Shown: positions 26,287-35,862, counted from the first letter of the stretch. The stretch is DNA of 64,000 nucleotides from Arthrobacter sp. OV608 (GCA_900110595.1 FOEZ01000013.1:1-64000), one strand, 5' to 3'. Numbers and translations: made by a program. The notes: generated from the letters alone by a model not told the origin.

Positions 26287-28095
26287 TCAGCGCGTTTCCG
26301 CCGTTTCCGGGGGTATGGGAGTGTCACTTCGCCGAACGGTATCCTGATGCAGCTCCAAAGCGCTAGTCACAAGCGCGAAGTGGCTGAACGCCTGTGGAGT
26401 ATTCCCGAGCTGCCGGCCGAGCCTGACTCCCCATTCCTCGCTCAACAGCCCCACGTCGTTGCGCAATTCCAGCAGCCGTTCGAACAATTTCCGGGATTCC
26501 TCTTGGCGGCCCGCGCCCAACAGCGCTTCCACCAGCCAGAACGAACACGCCAGGAAGACGCCCTCATCGCCCGGCAGGCCGTCGTCGCTCTCGGCGGGCC
26601 GGTAACGCAGCACGAACCCGTCCTCGGTCAGTTCCCGCTGGATGGCCTCGATGGTTCCGATCACGCGCGGATCATCGGGCGGCAGGAAACCCACCCGGGG
26701 AATCAGGAGCAGGCTGGCGTCCAGTTCCGGCCGCCCGTAGGACTGCACAAAGGTGTTGCGTTTGGCGTCAAAGCCGTTGGCCATAATGTCCCGGCGGATG
26801 GTGTCCCGCAGTTTTTCCCAGCGTTCCACCGGCCCGGGAAGCCCTGAGTCGCGGACGCCCTTGACCATCCGGTCCGCCGCCACCCAGGCCATCACTTTGG
26901 AGTGCGTGAAGTGCCGGCGGGGGCCGCGCATTTCCCAGAGCCCGTTATCCGGCTGGTCCCAGATGGTCTCCAGGTGCTCCATCAGCGCTACCTGCACGTC
27001 CCAGGCCTCATCGGTATGGGTCAACAGCGAGTTGCGGGTGAGCGCCAGGCAGTCCAGCACTTCGCCCCACACGTCCAGCTGCAACTGCTCGGCGGCGCCG
27101 TTGCCGATCCGGACCGGGGAGGAGTTTTCGTAACCCTTCAGCCAGGGCAGCTCCATCTCCGGCAGCCGGCGTTCACCGTGGATTCCGTACATGATCTGGA
27201 GATCTGACGGGTCGCCGGCGACGGCCCGGAGCAGCCAGTCCCGCCAGGCGGCCGCCTCGGCGGTATAGCCGGCTGCCAGCAGCGCCTGGAGCGTCATGGT
27301 GGCGTCGCGGAGCCAGCAGTAGCGGTAGTCCCAGTTGCGGGGGCCGCCGGGTTGTTCGGGCAGCGAGGTGGTCACCGCCGCCACGATCCCGCCGGTGGGA
27401 GCATAGGTCAGGGCCTTCAGCGTCACCAGCGAGCGGATAACGGCTTCCTTGTACTTGCCCTCCACGGTGCATTGGGAGGCCCAGCCCCGCCAGAAGGCGT
27501 AGGTGGTGCCCAGTACTTCCTCGGCGTCCACAGTGTGCGGCCGCCCCACGTGGCTAGGGGCCCAGGTGAGGACAAACGGAACCCGTTCGCCGGCATTGAC
27601 CGTGAAGTCGCTGACGCTGTGCATGTTTTCCCCGCGCAACGGAGCAGGCGTTACAAAATAGACGGCGTCCGGCCCGGCAATGGCGTGCAGGCCATAGTCG
27701 TCCTTGCGCACCCAGGGGATGATGTGGCCGTAATCGAAGCGGAGGGTCAACTCCCCATGCATCTTCACGCTTCCGGTGACGCCTTCGACGATCCGGACGA
27801 TGTCAGCCACCGAGTCACGCGGCGGCATAAAGTCGATGACCCGCACCGTCCCGTCAGCGGTGTCCCATTCCGTCTCCAGGATCAGGCTGCCGTCCCGGTA
27901 GCCGCGGCGCGTGCAGGGCCCGCCACTTTCCGGCGCCAAAAGCCACCGCCCCGCCTCGGGTGTGTCCAGCAGCGCGTTGAAGCAGGCAGGGGAATCGAAC
28001 CGGGGAAGGCAGAGCCAGTCGATGGAGCCTTCAGTGTTCACCAGTGCCCCGGTATGGAGGTCACCGACAACCGCATAATCTTCAATTCGCGCCAT
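26287..28095 (-). CDS. Glycoside hydrolase family 15 protein (glucoamylase/trehalase-like)
   Basis: 602 residues. The N-terminal YAVVGDLHTGALVNTEGSIDWLCLPRFDSPACF and the core RNWDYRYCWLRDATMTLQALLAAGYTAEA are hallmarks of bacterial GH15 proteins, which include trehalases and glucan glucohydrolases acting by inversion with two Glu residues. No signal peptide, so cytoplasmic trehalose or maltodextrin is the likely substrate. Start 28095 (MARIEDY) matches the family N-terminus; the frame continues to 28188 but that part does not resemble the family. Divergent from the DUF72 gene. Confidence 0.9.
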   Translation of the reverse strand: MARIEDYAVVGDLHTGALVNTEGSIDWLCLPRFDSPACFNALLDTPEAGRWLLAPESGGPCTRRGYRDGSLILETEWDTADGTVRVIDFMPPRDSVADIVRIVEGVTGSVKMHGELTLRFDYGHIIPWVRKDDYGLHAIAGPDAVYFVTPAPLRGENMHSVSDFTVNAGERVPFVLTWAPSHVGRPHTVDAEEVLGTTYAFWRGWASQCTVEGKYKEAVIRSLVTLKALTYAPTGGIVAAVTTSLPEQPGGPRNWDYRYCWLRDATMTLQALLAAGYTAEAAAWRDWLLRAVAGDPSDLQIMYGIHGERRLPEMELPWLKGYENSSPVRIGNGAAEQLQLDVWGEVLDCLALTRNSLLTHTDEAWDVQVALMEHLETIWDQPDNGLWEMRGPRRHFTHSKVMAWVAADRMVKGVRDSGLPGPVERWEKLRDTIRRDIMANGFDAKRNTFVQSYGRPELDASLLLIPRVGFLPPDDPRVIGTIEAIQRELTEDGFVLRYRPAESDDGLPGDEGVFLACSFWLVEALLGAGRQEESRKLFERLLELRNDVGLLSEEWGVRLGRQLGNTPQAFSHFALVTSALELHQDTVRRSDTPIPPETAETR

Positions 28096-28174
28096 GACCA
28101 TACCCTGCCACAGCGAGCGCCGGAGTGGACCGTGTAGCCTCGAAAGACGGCAGCAGCGGTGACCGGAGGCAAAC

Positions 28175-28906
28175 ATGGCAATCCACATCGGAACCTCCGG
28201 ATGGAGTTACGACCACTGGGAAAACGTCCTCTATCCGCCCAAGCTGCCCGCGAAGGACCGGTTGCAGCATTATGTGGCCCGGTTCCACACCGTTGAACTC
28301 AACGCCAGCTTCTACCGCTGGCCCCGCGACACCACCTTTGCCGGCTGGAACCAGCGGCTGCCCGCCGGGTTCAGCATGTCAGTCAAGGCTCCCCGTGGCC
28401 TGACCCACGCCAGGAAGCTGCACGAACCGGAGGTGTGGCTGGAGCGCATCACCCGGTGCTGGCACGAGTTGGGGGATAAACGCGCAGTCCTTCTGGTCCA
28501 GCTGCCGCCTGGCATGGAACGGGACGATGCGCGGCTGGACTACTTCCTCGCCGCGGTGCCGGACTGGATCAGGGTCACCGTGGAGTTCCGGCACCCGAGC
28601 TGGGAATGTTCCGAGGTGTTCGCCCTGCTGGAGCGGCACCAGGCCGCCTACTGCATCATGAGCGGTGCCAACCTTCCCTGCATCCTTCGAACCACTGCCC
28701 CTTTCGCCTATGTGCGGCTCCATGGACCGGACCACCAGCACCTTTACGCAGGCTCCTACTCGGATGCGGACCTGCAGTGGTGGGCGGACCGCATCCGGGA
28801 ATGGGCAGGCAACGGCCTGGACGTCTACGCCTATTTCAATAACGACGGCGGCGGGAACGCGGTGCGGAACGCGGACACCCTGCGCGGGATCCTTGGCGAA
28901 GGGTAA
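28175..28906 (+). CDS. DUF72 domain protein
   Basis: 243 residues, TIM-barrel-like DUF72 (YecE) family: IGTSGWSYDHWENVLYP at the N-terminus, FHTVELNASFYRWP, VEFRHPSW and YAYFNNDGGGNAVRNA. No reaction is established for the family, though conserved acidic and His residues suggest an enzyme. The ATG follows GGAGGCAAAC. Neighbouring GH15 and App1-type genes do not clarify its role. Confidence 0.9.
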   Translation: MAIHIGTSGWSYDHWENVLYPPKLPAKDRLQHYVARFHTVELNASFYRWPRDTTFAGWNQRLPAGFSMSVKAPRGLTHARKLHEPEVWLERITRCWHELGDKRAVLLVQLPPGMERDDARLDYFLAAVPDWIRVTVEFRHPSWECSEVFALLERHQAAYCIMSGANLPCILRTTAPFAYVRLHGPDHQHLYAGSYSDADLQWWADRIREWAGNGLDVYAYFNNDGGGNAVRNADTLRGILGEG

Positions 28907-28973
28907 CGTCACGAAGCGTCAGCGGAGGCCTGGCTTCTCCTTGGCCCGCGGCACCCTGTGGCAGAGTGGAGCC

Positions 28974-30065
28974 ATGGACTCGGCTCCGAAGAATTCTGCA
29001 CACAGCACAACACCTGCCGCGGCTTTGGACGCGCTCTCCGGGAACCAGGTGTTCCGGCTGGCGCACCGGCTATCGGACGCCTTCAATGACGTCCGGATCC
29101 AGCTGGCCAAGCGCTGGAAGTTCGTTCCGCAGATCATCGCCTACCAGGGCTACGGCTCAACCACCCAAGTCAGGGTACTGGGGCGGGTGCTGATGACCCA
29201 GAAGCCGCTGCCTGGCAGCAAGGCCGAGCAGGAAGCCCAGAACGGCAACCAGAATGTGCGGGGCTGGCGCGCCTTCACCGGTGTACCGCTGCAGTTCACC
29301 GACGTCGAAATCACCATCGGCGACGTCGTCACCCATGTCCGGGCTGACCGTGGCGGCCTGATCGATACGGAGGTGGACGTCCAGCTGTCTCCGGGCTGGC
29401 ACACCGCTGTCCTGCGGGCGGAAGGAACGGACCCTGTTGAGGCAAAGGTCCGGGTAATCGCGCCCGACGTGAAATTCGGCATCGTCTCGGACATTGATGA
29501 CACCGTGATGGTCACCGCCCTTCCCCGGCCGTTCCTGGCGTTATGGAACACCTTTGTGCTGAGCGAGCGCGCACGCATGGCCACGCCGGGCATGGCGGTG
29601 CTGCTGGACAGGCTCACCATCGAACACCCCGATGCCCCGGTCATCTACCTGTCCACGGGCCCCTGGAACGCCGCGCCCACCCTGGCCCGGTTCCTGAACC
29701 GCAACATGTACCCGTCCGGAGCGCTGCTGCTGACGGACTGGGGCCTGACCCAGGACCGCTGGTTCCGCAGCGGCCAGGACCACAAGCACCGTAACCTGGA
29801 GCGGCTTAGCAAGGAGTTCCCGGACATGCAGTGGCTGCTGATCGGTGACAACGGCCAGCACGATGAAGCCATCTACTCCGGCTTCGCGGCGGAGAACCCG
29901 GACAAGGTTGCCGCTATCGCCATCCGCCAGCTGTCTGTGAGCGAGTCAGTCTTCGCCGGCGGCCACTCGGAGGACGGCGACCACACCACGTCCAAGGTAC
30001 CGTGGATCTACTCCCCTGACGGCGCGGGCATCGCCAAGCAGCTGGGCATGCTGGGCGTCCTCTAG
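28974..30065 (+). CDS. App1-type phosphatase domain protein (DUF2183)
   Basis: 363 residues. The C-terminal half has a HAD-like phosphatase signature, FGIVSDIDDTVMVTAL (DxDxT), YLSTGPWN and LLIGDNGQHDE, as in the conserved domain of yeast App1 phosphatidate phosphatase. The N-terminal half (GYGSTTQVRVLGRVLM, VDVQLSPGWHTAVL) is the beta-rich domain usual in bacterial homologues. A lipid phosphate or other phosphoester substrate is possible. ATG at 28974 (MDSAPKN) was chosen because the frame further upstream overlaps the DUF72 gene. Confidence 0.87.
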   Translation: MDSAPKNSAHSTTPAAALDALSGNQVFRLAHRLSDAFNDVRIQLAKRWKFVPQIIAYQGYGSTTQVRVLGRVLMTQKPLPGSKAEQEAQNGNQNVRGWRAFTGVPLQFTDVEITIGDVVTHVRADRGGLIDTEVDVQLSPGWHTAVLRAEGTDPVEAKVRVIAPDVKFGIVSDIDDTVMVTALPRPFLALWNTFVLSERARMATPGMAVLLDRLTIEHPDAPVIYLSTGPWNAAPTLARFLNRNMYPSGALLLTDWGLTQDRWFRSGQDHKHRNLERLSKEFPDMQWLLIGDNGQHDEAIYSGFAAENPDKVAAIAIRQLSVSESVFAGGHSEDGDHTTSKVPWIYSPDGAGIAKQLGMLGVL

Positions 30066-30145
30066 CCCGGTGCCCTAAAGCCGCAGCCCGAACGCGGCAG
30101 CGGCTACCCTGCACCCCGGCAGCGGCTGCCCCGCGCCCCGGCGGC

Positions 30146-31708
30146 CTAAGCGCTGGCACCCAACGGGGTCACGCCGTCGTCGGGCGATTCCGCATCCAGG
30201 ACCTCCGCCTCCAACCCCTCGGGTGCCGCGGCCGCTGCGATGGCCATGTCCGCAGCGGCAGCCACGTCCCGCTCCTCAATGAGCTCCTGGTACCAGAAGT
30301 AGGAGGCCTTGGGCGTCCGCTCCAGGGTCTCGTAGTCCACATGGAGCAGCCCGAACGGCTGGTTGTAGCCGGCGGACCATTCGAAGTTGTCCAGCAGGGA
30401 CCAGACGTAGTAGCCGCGCAGGTCGATGGACTCAGCCTCACCGCCGGGAGCCGTGGCCCGCAGCGCAGCCTCGAGGTGGTCCGAGAGGTACTTGAGGCGG
30501 CGCTCGTCGGGGATGAACCGGGTGTTGGTGGACTTGTCCCGGACGATGATGTCCTCGAAGCTGGCCCCGCCCTCGGTGAGGATGACAGGCGGCAGGTTGG
30601 GGTACCGGTCGGCCATCTCCTTCAGGGCAACCCGCATGTATTCCGGTTTAACCGGCCAGCCGTAGGACGTGATGTCCGCTTCCGGCCAGGTTTCCACGTG
30701 GAAGGGGGTGCCGCCGCTGCCCGTTGCGCTGAGGTCGCTGCCCATGGCCTCCGCCATGCTCGCCGGCACCGCCCCGCCGCCCGGCCCAACAGCAACCTTG
30801 GTGGGCATGTAGTAGTTGAGCCCGTAGAAATCCAGCGGCTGCGAGATGAGCTCCATGTCCTCCTCCGGATGCTCGAACGAGCTGAAGAACTTGGCGGCCC
30901 GGATAAGGTCGGGATATTTCCCCGTCAGTACCGGGTCAGCGTAGAGCCGGTTCTGCGCCAGGTCCATCAGGCCCGCGCTGACGTAGTCCAGCGGGTTGAT
31001 CGAATTCGGGACCATGGGCGAGTAGACGTTGGTCATGCCGATTTCGCCCGGCACCTTCGCGGCGCGCAGGGCCTGCACGGCCAGGCCGTGCCCCAGCAGC
31101 TGGTGGTGGACCGTGGGGAAGGCGCCCAGGAGGAGCTCCTTGCCCGGCGAATGGAGGCCAAGGGTGTAGCCGTTGGTGCTCACCGTGGCGGGTTCGTTGA
31201 TGGTGACCCAGCGGGCCACCCGGTCACCGAAAGCCTCAGCCAGGATGCCGGCGTACTCCCCCAGCCGGTAGGCGGTGTCCCGGTTCATCCACCCGCCGTC
31301 CTCGTCCAGCGCCAGCGGTGTGTCCCAGTGGTAGATGGTGGCCATGGGCGAGATTCCGTTGGCCAGGAGTTCGTCCAGGAGCCGGTCGTAAAAGGCCAGG
31401 CCAGCCTTGTTCGCGGGTCCGCGGCCGGTGGGCTGGATGCGCGGCCACGCGAACGAGAACCTGTACGAGTCCACGCCCAGCTGCTTCATGAGCGCCACGT
31501 CGTCCGGCATGCGGTGGTAATGGTCGCAGGCCACCTTCGGGCTGTGGTCCTCCACGATGGCGCCGGGCTTTGCCGCAAATACATCCCAGCCGGCGGGTCC
31601 GCGGCCGTCCTCGTCCAGCGCACCTTCGATCTGGAAGGCTGCGGTGGCCACTCCAAGCGTGAACCCCGCGGGGATGAGTGCGGCGAGGTCCTTGGCGGAT
31701 ATGTGCAT
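30146..31708 (-). CDS. Beta-glucosidase, glycoside hydrolase family 1
   Basis: 520 residues. GH1 landmarks: the N-terminal FTLGVATAAFQIEGA, acid/base Glu in TINEPATV, catalytic nucleophile Glu in VILTEGGASF (most GH1 enzymes have TENG; here Gly replaces Asn after the Glu) and YYVWSLLDNFEWSAGY near the end. Cytoplasmic, acting on beta-glucosides, with retention. Start at 31708 follows AAAGGG; the open frame continues to 33133 but is antisense to the AAA gene. An Ala/Glu-rich tail of about 40 residues extends past the barrel. Confidence 0.93.
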   Translation of the reverse strand: MHISAKDLAALIPAGFTLGVATAAFQIEGALDEDGRGPAGWDVFAAKPGAIVEDHSPKVACDHYHRMPDDVALMKQLGVDSYRFSFAWPRIQPTGRGPANKAGLAFYDRLLDELLANGISPMATIYHWDTPLALDEDGGWMNRDTAYRLGEYAGILAEAFGDRVARWVTINEPATVSTNGYTLGLHSPGKELLLGAFPTVHHQLLGHGLAVQALRAAKVPGEIGMTNVYSPMVPNSINPLDYVSAGLMDLAQNRLYADPVLTGKYPDLIRAAKFFSSFEHPEEDMELISQPLDFYGLNYYMPTKVAVGPGGGAVPASMAEAMGSDLSATGSGGTPFHVETWPEADITSYGWPVKPEYMRVALKEMADRYPNLPPVILTEGGASFEDIIVRDKSTNTRFIPDERRLKYLSDHLEAALRATAPGGEAESIDLRGYYVWSLLDNFEWSAGYNQPFGLLHVDYETLERTPKASYFWYQELIEERDVAAAADMAIAAAAAPEGLEAEVLDAESPDDGVTPLGASA

Positions 31709-31831
31709 CGAATCAAACCCTTTACTACGGACAGGACGGTACCCGCGCCAATCGTTGGACCCGCGCGAGGTCAGGACCATATCCTCGCACGATTCCCGGG
31801 CTCCTGGTGGGCGTCCTGCTAGGGTCTGGGA

Positions 31832-33220
31832 ATGGATGAAAAACTGGGGAAGTTCATCGACGATTTTGCGCTTCTGGTGCAGTTGGCCCAGGCGGGCAGC
31901 CACCGCCGCCAGCCCGGAACGCAGCTGCTGGAAGCCTTGACCGGGCACCTGGGCGTGGCGGCCGAAAACCTTGCCGTGGTGGAGGAAGAAATTCCGCCTC
32001 ATCGGTTCGTTGATGCGGACATCGTGATGGCGGACCTCGCTGCCCTCGACCCGGGAAGCCGCCTGGTGGGGATCGGTGGGGGCGGTCAGCGGCACCACCA
32101 GTCGCTGAGCGACATGGTCCAGCAGTCGCAGGTGTTCCCGCAGTTTCCCCTCGCCCAGCCGGACTACGTGAACCTTGCGGTGGGCCCGGAGGCGCAGCGG
32201 CAGGCGGTGGGCTTCGGGCTGAGACTGTTGACGTACGACGGCGGCCGGCTGGGTGTGCTGCAGCGTGCGGCGGATCCGCGCTCGGGACGGCAGTCGGCTT
32301 CGCTTGAGGTGGTGGCCGAAAACATTGGCACCGGGACGGCGTTCCTGGCCGAGTACCGGCGGCGGATGGACAGCCAGAGCGTGTTGAAGGGCCAGGTGGT
32401 TTCCCTGACCATGGGTGAGTTCGGGCCGAGCAGCGGCGGAGTGACCTTCCATTCCCGGCCACGGCTTGAGGGGCAGGAGGTGATCCTCCCGCCGGGGTTG
32501 CTGCAGAAGGTGGCGGACCACGCTGTGGGCATTGCCGCCCACCGTGAGTCTCTGAAGCGCCATGGCCAGCATCTCAAGCGGGGTGTCCTGCTGTACGGGC
32601 CGCCGGGAACCGGCAAAACACACACCGTCCGCTATCTGCTGGGACAGAGCGTGGACGCTACGGCCATTCTCCTCAGCGGGGGTTCGCTGGCCAGGATTTC
32701 GGAAGCGGCCCGGATGGCCAGGGCTTTGCAGCCCTCGATCGTGGTGTTGGAGGATTGCGACCTCATCGCCGAGGACCGGAGTTTCGGCCACGGGCCGCAG
32801 CCGCTGCTCTTTGAGGTTCTTGATGCCATGGACGGCCTGGACAACGACGCCGACGTCGCGTTTGTGCTCACCACGAACCGGCCGGACATGCTCGAGCGCG
32901 CGCTGGCACAGCGCCCCGGCCGGGTGGACCTGGCTGTGGAGATCCCGCTGCCCGCGCTTAATGAGCGGATTGCGCTCCTTCGGCTCTATGGCCGGCAGGC
33001 CAATTTCAGTGAGGAGGCGGTGGCAACCGCCGCCGCCCGTACTGCCGGAACTACCGCGTCCTTCGCCCGCGAACTGGTGCGCCGCGCCGTGGTGGCTGCA
33101 GCCCTGGAAGATGCACCGGTGTCGGATGTGCACCTGGCAGCGGCCGCGGAAGAACTGATGGACGACGCCGAGACCCTCACCCGGAGCCTGCTGGGCAGTG
33201 GTGCCCCGGGGAGCGCCTGA
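31832..33220 (+). CDS. AAA-family ATPase
   Basis: 462 residues. Walker A GPPGTGKT (256-263), Walker B VVLEDCD (304-310) and sensor/arginine-finger region TTNRPDMLERALAQRPGRVD are present. The 250-residue N-terminal region is not recognised. The ATPase resembles CDC48/FtsH-class modules but has no protease or membrane segment. A role in protein remodelling is plausible, not shown. The gene ends directly against the stop of the convergent 125-aa gene (no gap). Confidence 0.88.
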   Translation: MDEKLGKFIDDFALLVQLAQAGSHRRQPGTQLLEALTGHLGVAAENLAVVEEEIPPHRFVDADIVMADLAALDPGSRLVGIGGGGQRHHQSLSDMVQQSQVFPQFPLAQPDYVNLAVGPEAQRQAVGFGLRLLTYDGGRLGVLQRAADPRSGRQSASLEVVAENIGTGTAFLAEYRRRMDSQSVLKGQVVSLTMGEFGPSSGGVTFHSRPRLEGQEVILPPGLLQKVADHAVGIAAHRESLKRHGQHLKRGVLLYGPPGTGKTHTVRYLLGQSVDATAILLSGGSLARISEAARMARALQPSIVVLEDCDLIAEDRSFGHGPQPLLFEVLDAMDGLDNDADVAFVLTTNRPDMLERALAQRPGRVDLAVEIPLPALNERIALLRLYGRQANFSEEAVATAAARTAGTTASFARELVRRAVVAAALEDAPVSDVHLAAAAEELMDDAETLTRSLLGSGAPGSA

Positions 33221-33598
33221 CTACTGATCTCCGAACAGGAAATCCTTCGCATGCGCCACCGCCTTGCGGAAGGCATCGTTGCGGAGCGTCACGAGGTGCT
33301 CTGTTTCGCCGTCGGCCGGTTCAAGGTACCCCGTGTAGCCCGGCCGCAGGACCCAGATGTCCCCGGCCGGCGGCAGATAAAAGACGCCGAAGGAACGCTG
33401 CTGCTTTTCGTCGTTTGTCCAGACCGGCACCACGGCCAGGGCAGCGCCGGTTGCCGGGTTGATCCACTGTGCACGGGGCAAGGGCTCCTCATGAGCTTCG
33501 GGGTCCAGGAACGGGGCGGTGCCTTTGCCCCAGCGCTGTTCGAAGCGCTCGTGGAACGCCGGCATGAGGTGTGAGTCGTAACGGCGCCAATCGCTCAT
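33221..33598 (-). CDS. 125-aa hypothetical protein
   Basis: No family recognised. Soluble, beta-rich and aromatic (WRRYDSHLMPAFHERFEQRWGKG, SFGVFYLPPAGDIWVLRPGYTGYLEP). A strong upstream GGAGG-like site (GGGAGGCAAACTGT before ATG) and good codon usage support it. Tail-to-tail with the AAA ATPase gene at zero distance. Confidence 0.7.
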   Translation of the reverse strand: MSDWRRYDSHLMPAFHERFEQRWGKGTAPFLDPEAHEEPLPRAQWINPATGAALAVVPVWTNDEKQQRSFGVFYLPPAGDIWVLRPGYTGYLEPADGETEHLVTLRNDAFRKAVAHAKDFLFGDQ

Positions 33599-33681
33599 AC
33601 AGTTTGCCTCCCTAACGTAGAGCCGCCCCGGTGGGTCCGTCGGCGGCTGAAGGTAGCCGATGCGCCGCGTGGTTTCTGCAG

Positions 33682-34080
33682 CTAGGCCCAGGGGCCGCTC
33701 TCCCAGCGCACCGGGCTGATCCTGATGGTGTTCCCCGAAGGGCGGCTCCGGGGCTGGACTTTGCGGACCGGAATATCCCGCGCGGTTCCCGACGCCGGCG
33801 TTGCCCGGGCTGCAGGTGCCGCCTTCACCCCGCGGTCGTAGTCCGCCCGCCGGACCGGATCGCGCAGGACGGCGAAGGCCTGCATGATCCGCAGCAGCTC
33901 CCCCTCCGGCAGCGGCGGAGCCGTTACCGGGACGCTCTGTTGGCTGCCCATGGTGGCCCTGCCCGCATCGAGGTCGGGATGGTGGCTGCGCATGAGGGCC
34001 CGGTAGGCACGGGAAATCTGCTGCTGGGTGGCGTCACGCGGGACGCGCAGCGTTGCGTAGTAGTCCGGGATGTCGCTCAT
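33682..34080 (-). CDS. Short J-domain protein
   Basis: 132 residues. The first 70 are a J-domain (DYYATLRVPRDATQQQISRAYRALMRSHHPDLD, with the HPD tripeptide that stimulates DnaK), then a basic Pro/Arg/Ala-rich tail without Gly/Phe, zinc-finger or C-terminal DnaJ domains, so it is a type III J-protein. An insertion (about residues 36-58) separates helix II from helix III. Start 34080 chosen by GGAAGACC. Downstream of hsp20 on the same strand with an 83-nt gap. Confidence 0.87.
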   Translation of the reverse strand: MSDIPDYYATLRVPRDATQQQISRAYRALMRSHHPDLDAGRATMGSQQSVPVTAPPLPEGELLRIMQAFAVLRDPVRRADYDRGVKAAPAARATPASGTARDIPVRKVQPRSRPSGNTIRISPVRWESGPWA

Positions 34081-34163
34081 GTGGGTCTTCCGGTTCCAGA
34101 TGCGTCCGGATACGGGGGCGGCGCAGGGCAACCGCCACGGCTGCCCTGCGCCACGGGTCCGTC

Positions 34164-34592
34164 CTAGCTTCCGATCTGGTGCATCTCGCCCTGCTGGGTC
34201 TGGATTTCGATCTTGCGGGGCTTGGCCTGTTCCGCCACGGGGATCCGCAGCGTCAGGACACCTTGGTCATAGCTGGCCTTGATGTTGTCCGTGTTCAAGG
34301 TGTCGCCCAGGATCAGCTGGCGGCTGAAAACGCCGCGGGGACGCTCGGAAGCAACCAGCTCCACGTTGGGCTGGGTGGGATCCTTGCGTTCGGCGCGCAC
34401 CGTGAGGACGTTGCGCTCAACGTTCAGGTCCAGCGAATCGAGCTTGACGCCCGGAAGATCAAAGGCCACAACAAACTCGCCATCCTCCTGCCAGGCATCC
34501 ATGGGCATGGCAGCCGGGCGGGCGGCGGTTCCAAAGACCTGCTGCGTGAGCCGGTCCAGCTCACGGAACGGGTCCGTGCGCATCAACATCAT
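34164..34592 (-). CDS. Hsp20/alpha-crystallin small heat-shock protein
   Basis: 142 residues with a complete alpha-crystallin domain ([39 protein letters not shown] to [12 protein letters not shown]). ATP-independent holdase that keeps unfolding proteins soluble. AAGGAG precedes an ATGATG pair, so 34592 or 34589 is the start; the frame extends upstream across the ribosome site. It shares a divergent AT-rich control region containing an inverted repeat with a MerR/HspR-like regulator. Confidence 0.93.
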   Translation of the reverse strand: MMLMRTDPFRELDRLTQQVFGTAARPAAMPMDAWQEDGEFVVAFDLPGVKLDSLDLNVERNVLTVRAERKDPTQPNVELVASERPRGVFSRQLILGDTLNTDNIKASYDQGVLTLRIPVAEQAKPRKIEIQTQQGEMHQIGS

Positions 34593-34630
34593 TTCCCACT
34601 CCTTCAGCTTGTTAGATGTTGGTTCCTGCC

Positions 34631-34669
34631 ATATCCACCGCTTCATGATCTATGGTGGTGGATATAGAT
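34631..34669. promoter_or_regulatory. Operator-like inverted repeats between hsp20 and merR-type gene
   Basis: ATATCCACC (34631-34639) pairs with GGTGGATAT (34657-34665), 17 nt apart; an overlapping ATCTAT (34648-34653) pairs with ATAGAT (34664-34669). This AT-rich block is where both promoters must lie. It does not match the HAIR consensus CTTGAGT-N7-ACTCAAG. Confidence 0.55.
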
Positions 34670-34730
34670 TTTTTATAGCACCCGTGAGAAACTGAAGCAA
34701 GATCACCGCCAAAAATTCTGGAGAAAGCCA

Positions 34731-35051
34731 ATGGCAGAGCAGGAAACAGGCCGGGCCCCCGTGAACGCGAAGGGGCGCGCACTGTATGCCATTTCGGTGG
34801 CGGCGAAACTGGCGGGCACCGGCCAGCAGAATATCCGCCTCTACGAGACCCGGGGCCTGCTGACGCCGTCCCGCACCTCGGGCGGCACGCGGCAGTACAG
34901 CGACGCGGACATTGCCGTGCTGCTCAGGATCGGCGAGCTCCTTGACCAGGGCCTGAACCTCGCCGGAGTTGCCAAAGTGCTGGAACTGGAGGAAGCCAAC
35001 CTCAAGCTCCACCGTGCCTTGAAGCGTGCCCGGTCGCGGCCGCCCGCGTGA
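34731..35051 (+). CDS. MerR-family regulator, HspR-like
   Basis: 106 residues. The MerR winged helix (YAISVAAKLAGTGQQNIRLYETRGLLTPSRTSGGTRQYSDADIAVLLRI) starts at about residue 18, in the style of HspR, and a short C-terminal helix with KLHRALKRARSRPPA ends it. There is no metal-binding loop. Divergence from hsp20 and the nearby J-domain gene suggests it represses or activates this chaperone set. AGAAAG precedes the ATG. Confidence 0.85.
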   Translation: MAEQETGRAPVNAKGRALYAISVAAKLAGTGQQNIRLYETRGLLTPSRTSGGTRQYSDADIAVLLRIGELLDQGLNLAGVAKVLELEEANLKLHRALKRARSRPPA

Positions 35052-35055
35052 CGGT

Positions 35056-35862
35056 TTAGTCCCGCTGGGTTTCAGCCTTGGACAGTTCGCCCGTGATCCG
35101 CTCACCGGGAACCCTTGCCGTCCGCCATGTATCCAGGGCGATGACTCCCCCGAGGATCAGCAGTGACAGCGAGACCGAGGCCAGGGCGTCGCTGAGCCAG
35201 TGGTATCCCAGGTACAGCCGGCTGACCGAGGCCAGCACAATCCCGACTCCCGCTCCGATGAACCCAAAAACCGCAGCCTTCCTGTTCTTCCGCCGTGAAT
35301 AGATCAAGAACGTGCCCACCAGCAGGAAGTCGCACGCCCCCAGGACGTGTCCGGAGGGAAACGAGAAGGTGTGGTCTATCCCGAAGAGCATCTGATCCAC
35401 GGGCGGGCGCGACCGGCGCACTATCTGGAGGATGATCTGCGAAATGATGACCCCGCTGAGCATTGCAGACGCCAGCACCACGGGGCGCCAGGCGTGCTTC
35501 GCGGCGAAGCCCCACACGACCACCACCACCAGCACGATGATGGGGAGGGCAATCGGGCCGAACAGCACGGCGAGGAAGATCATCACCACCGTCAGGGTCT
35601 GGGACCTCAGCCCCAGCAGCCAGTCCCGGACGGGCACGTCGGCGGCGGATAGTCCATCTGCCTGGACCACGCTGACCAGGGTGGCAAGGAAAAGCGCCAG
35701 TCCCACCGCCGCCAGGATGACGGCTGCCCGGTACAGGCTGCGCCGGTCCACCGGGTCAACGTAGCGCTCCTCCACCACAAACTTGTCATGGAAGGCCCGC
35801 CATTTGCCGGTATTCTTCCGGCTGGTTCCGGAGCCTGCTGATTCCTGCTGTCCCACCGGCAC
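35056..35862 (-). CDS. PAP2-family membrane phosphatase
   Basis: 268 residues from a GTG at 35862, picked because GAGGGACG lies at good spacing; no suitable ATG exists until deep in the protein. Five or six hydrophobic segments. PAP2 motifs are complete: QIVRRSRPP (KxxxxxxRP-like), FSFPSGH and SRLYLGYHWLSD. Likely substrates are phosphatidic acid, undecaprenyl pyrophosphate or similar lipid phosphates at the outer face of the membrane. Longer upstream frame looks noncoding. Confidence 0.88.
   Translation of the reverse strand: MPVGQQESAGSGTSRKNTGKWRAFHDKFVVEERYVDPVDRRSLYRAAVILAAVGLALFLATLVSVVQADGLSAADVPVRDWLLGLRSQTLTVVMIFLAVLFGPIALPIIVLVVVVVWGFAAKHAWRPVVLASAMLSGVIISQIILQIVRRSRPPVDQMLFGIDHTFSFPSGHVLGACDFLLVGTFLIYSRRKNRKAAVFGFIGAGVGIVLASVSRLYLGYHWLSDALASVSLSLLILGGVIALDTWRTARVPGERITGELSKAETQRD

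Noticed and set aside
31709..33133. N-terminal extension of the GH1 gene to 995 aa
   Set aside because: The extension is antisense to the AAA ATPase, and the GH1 family N-terminus and ribosome site lie at 31708.
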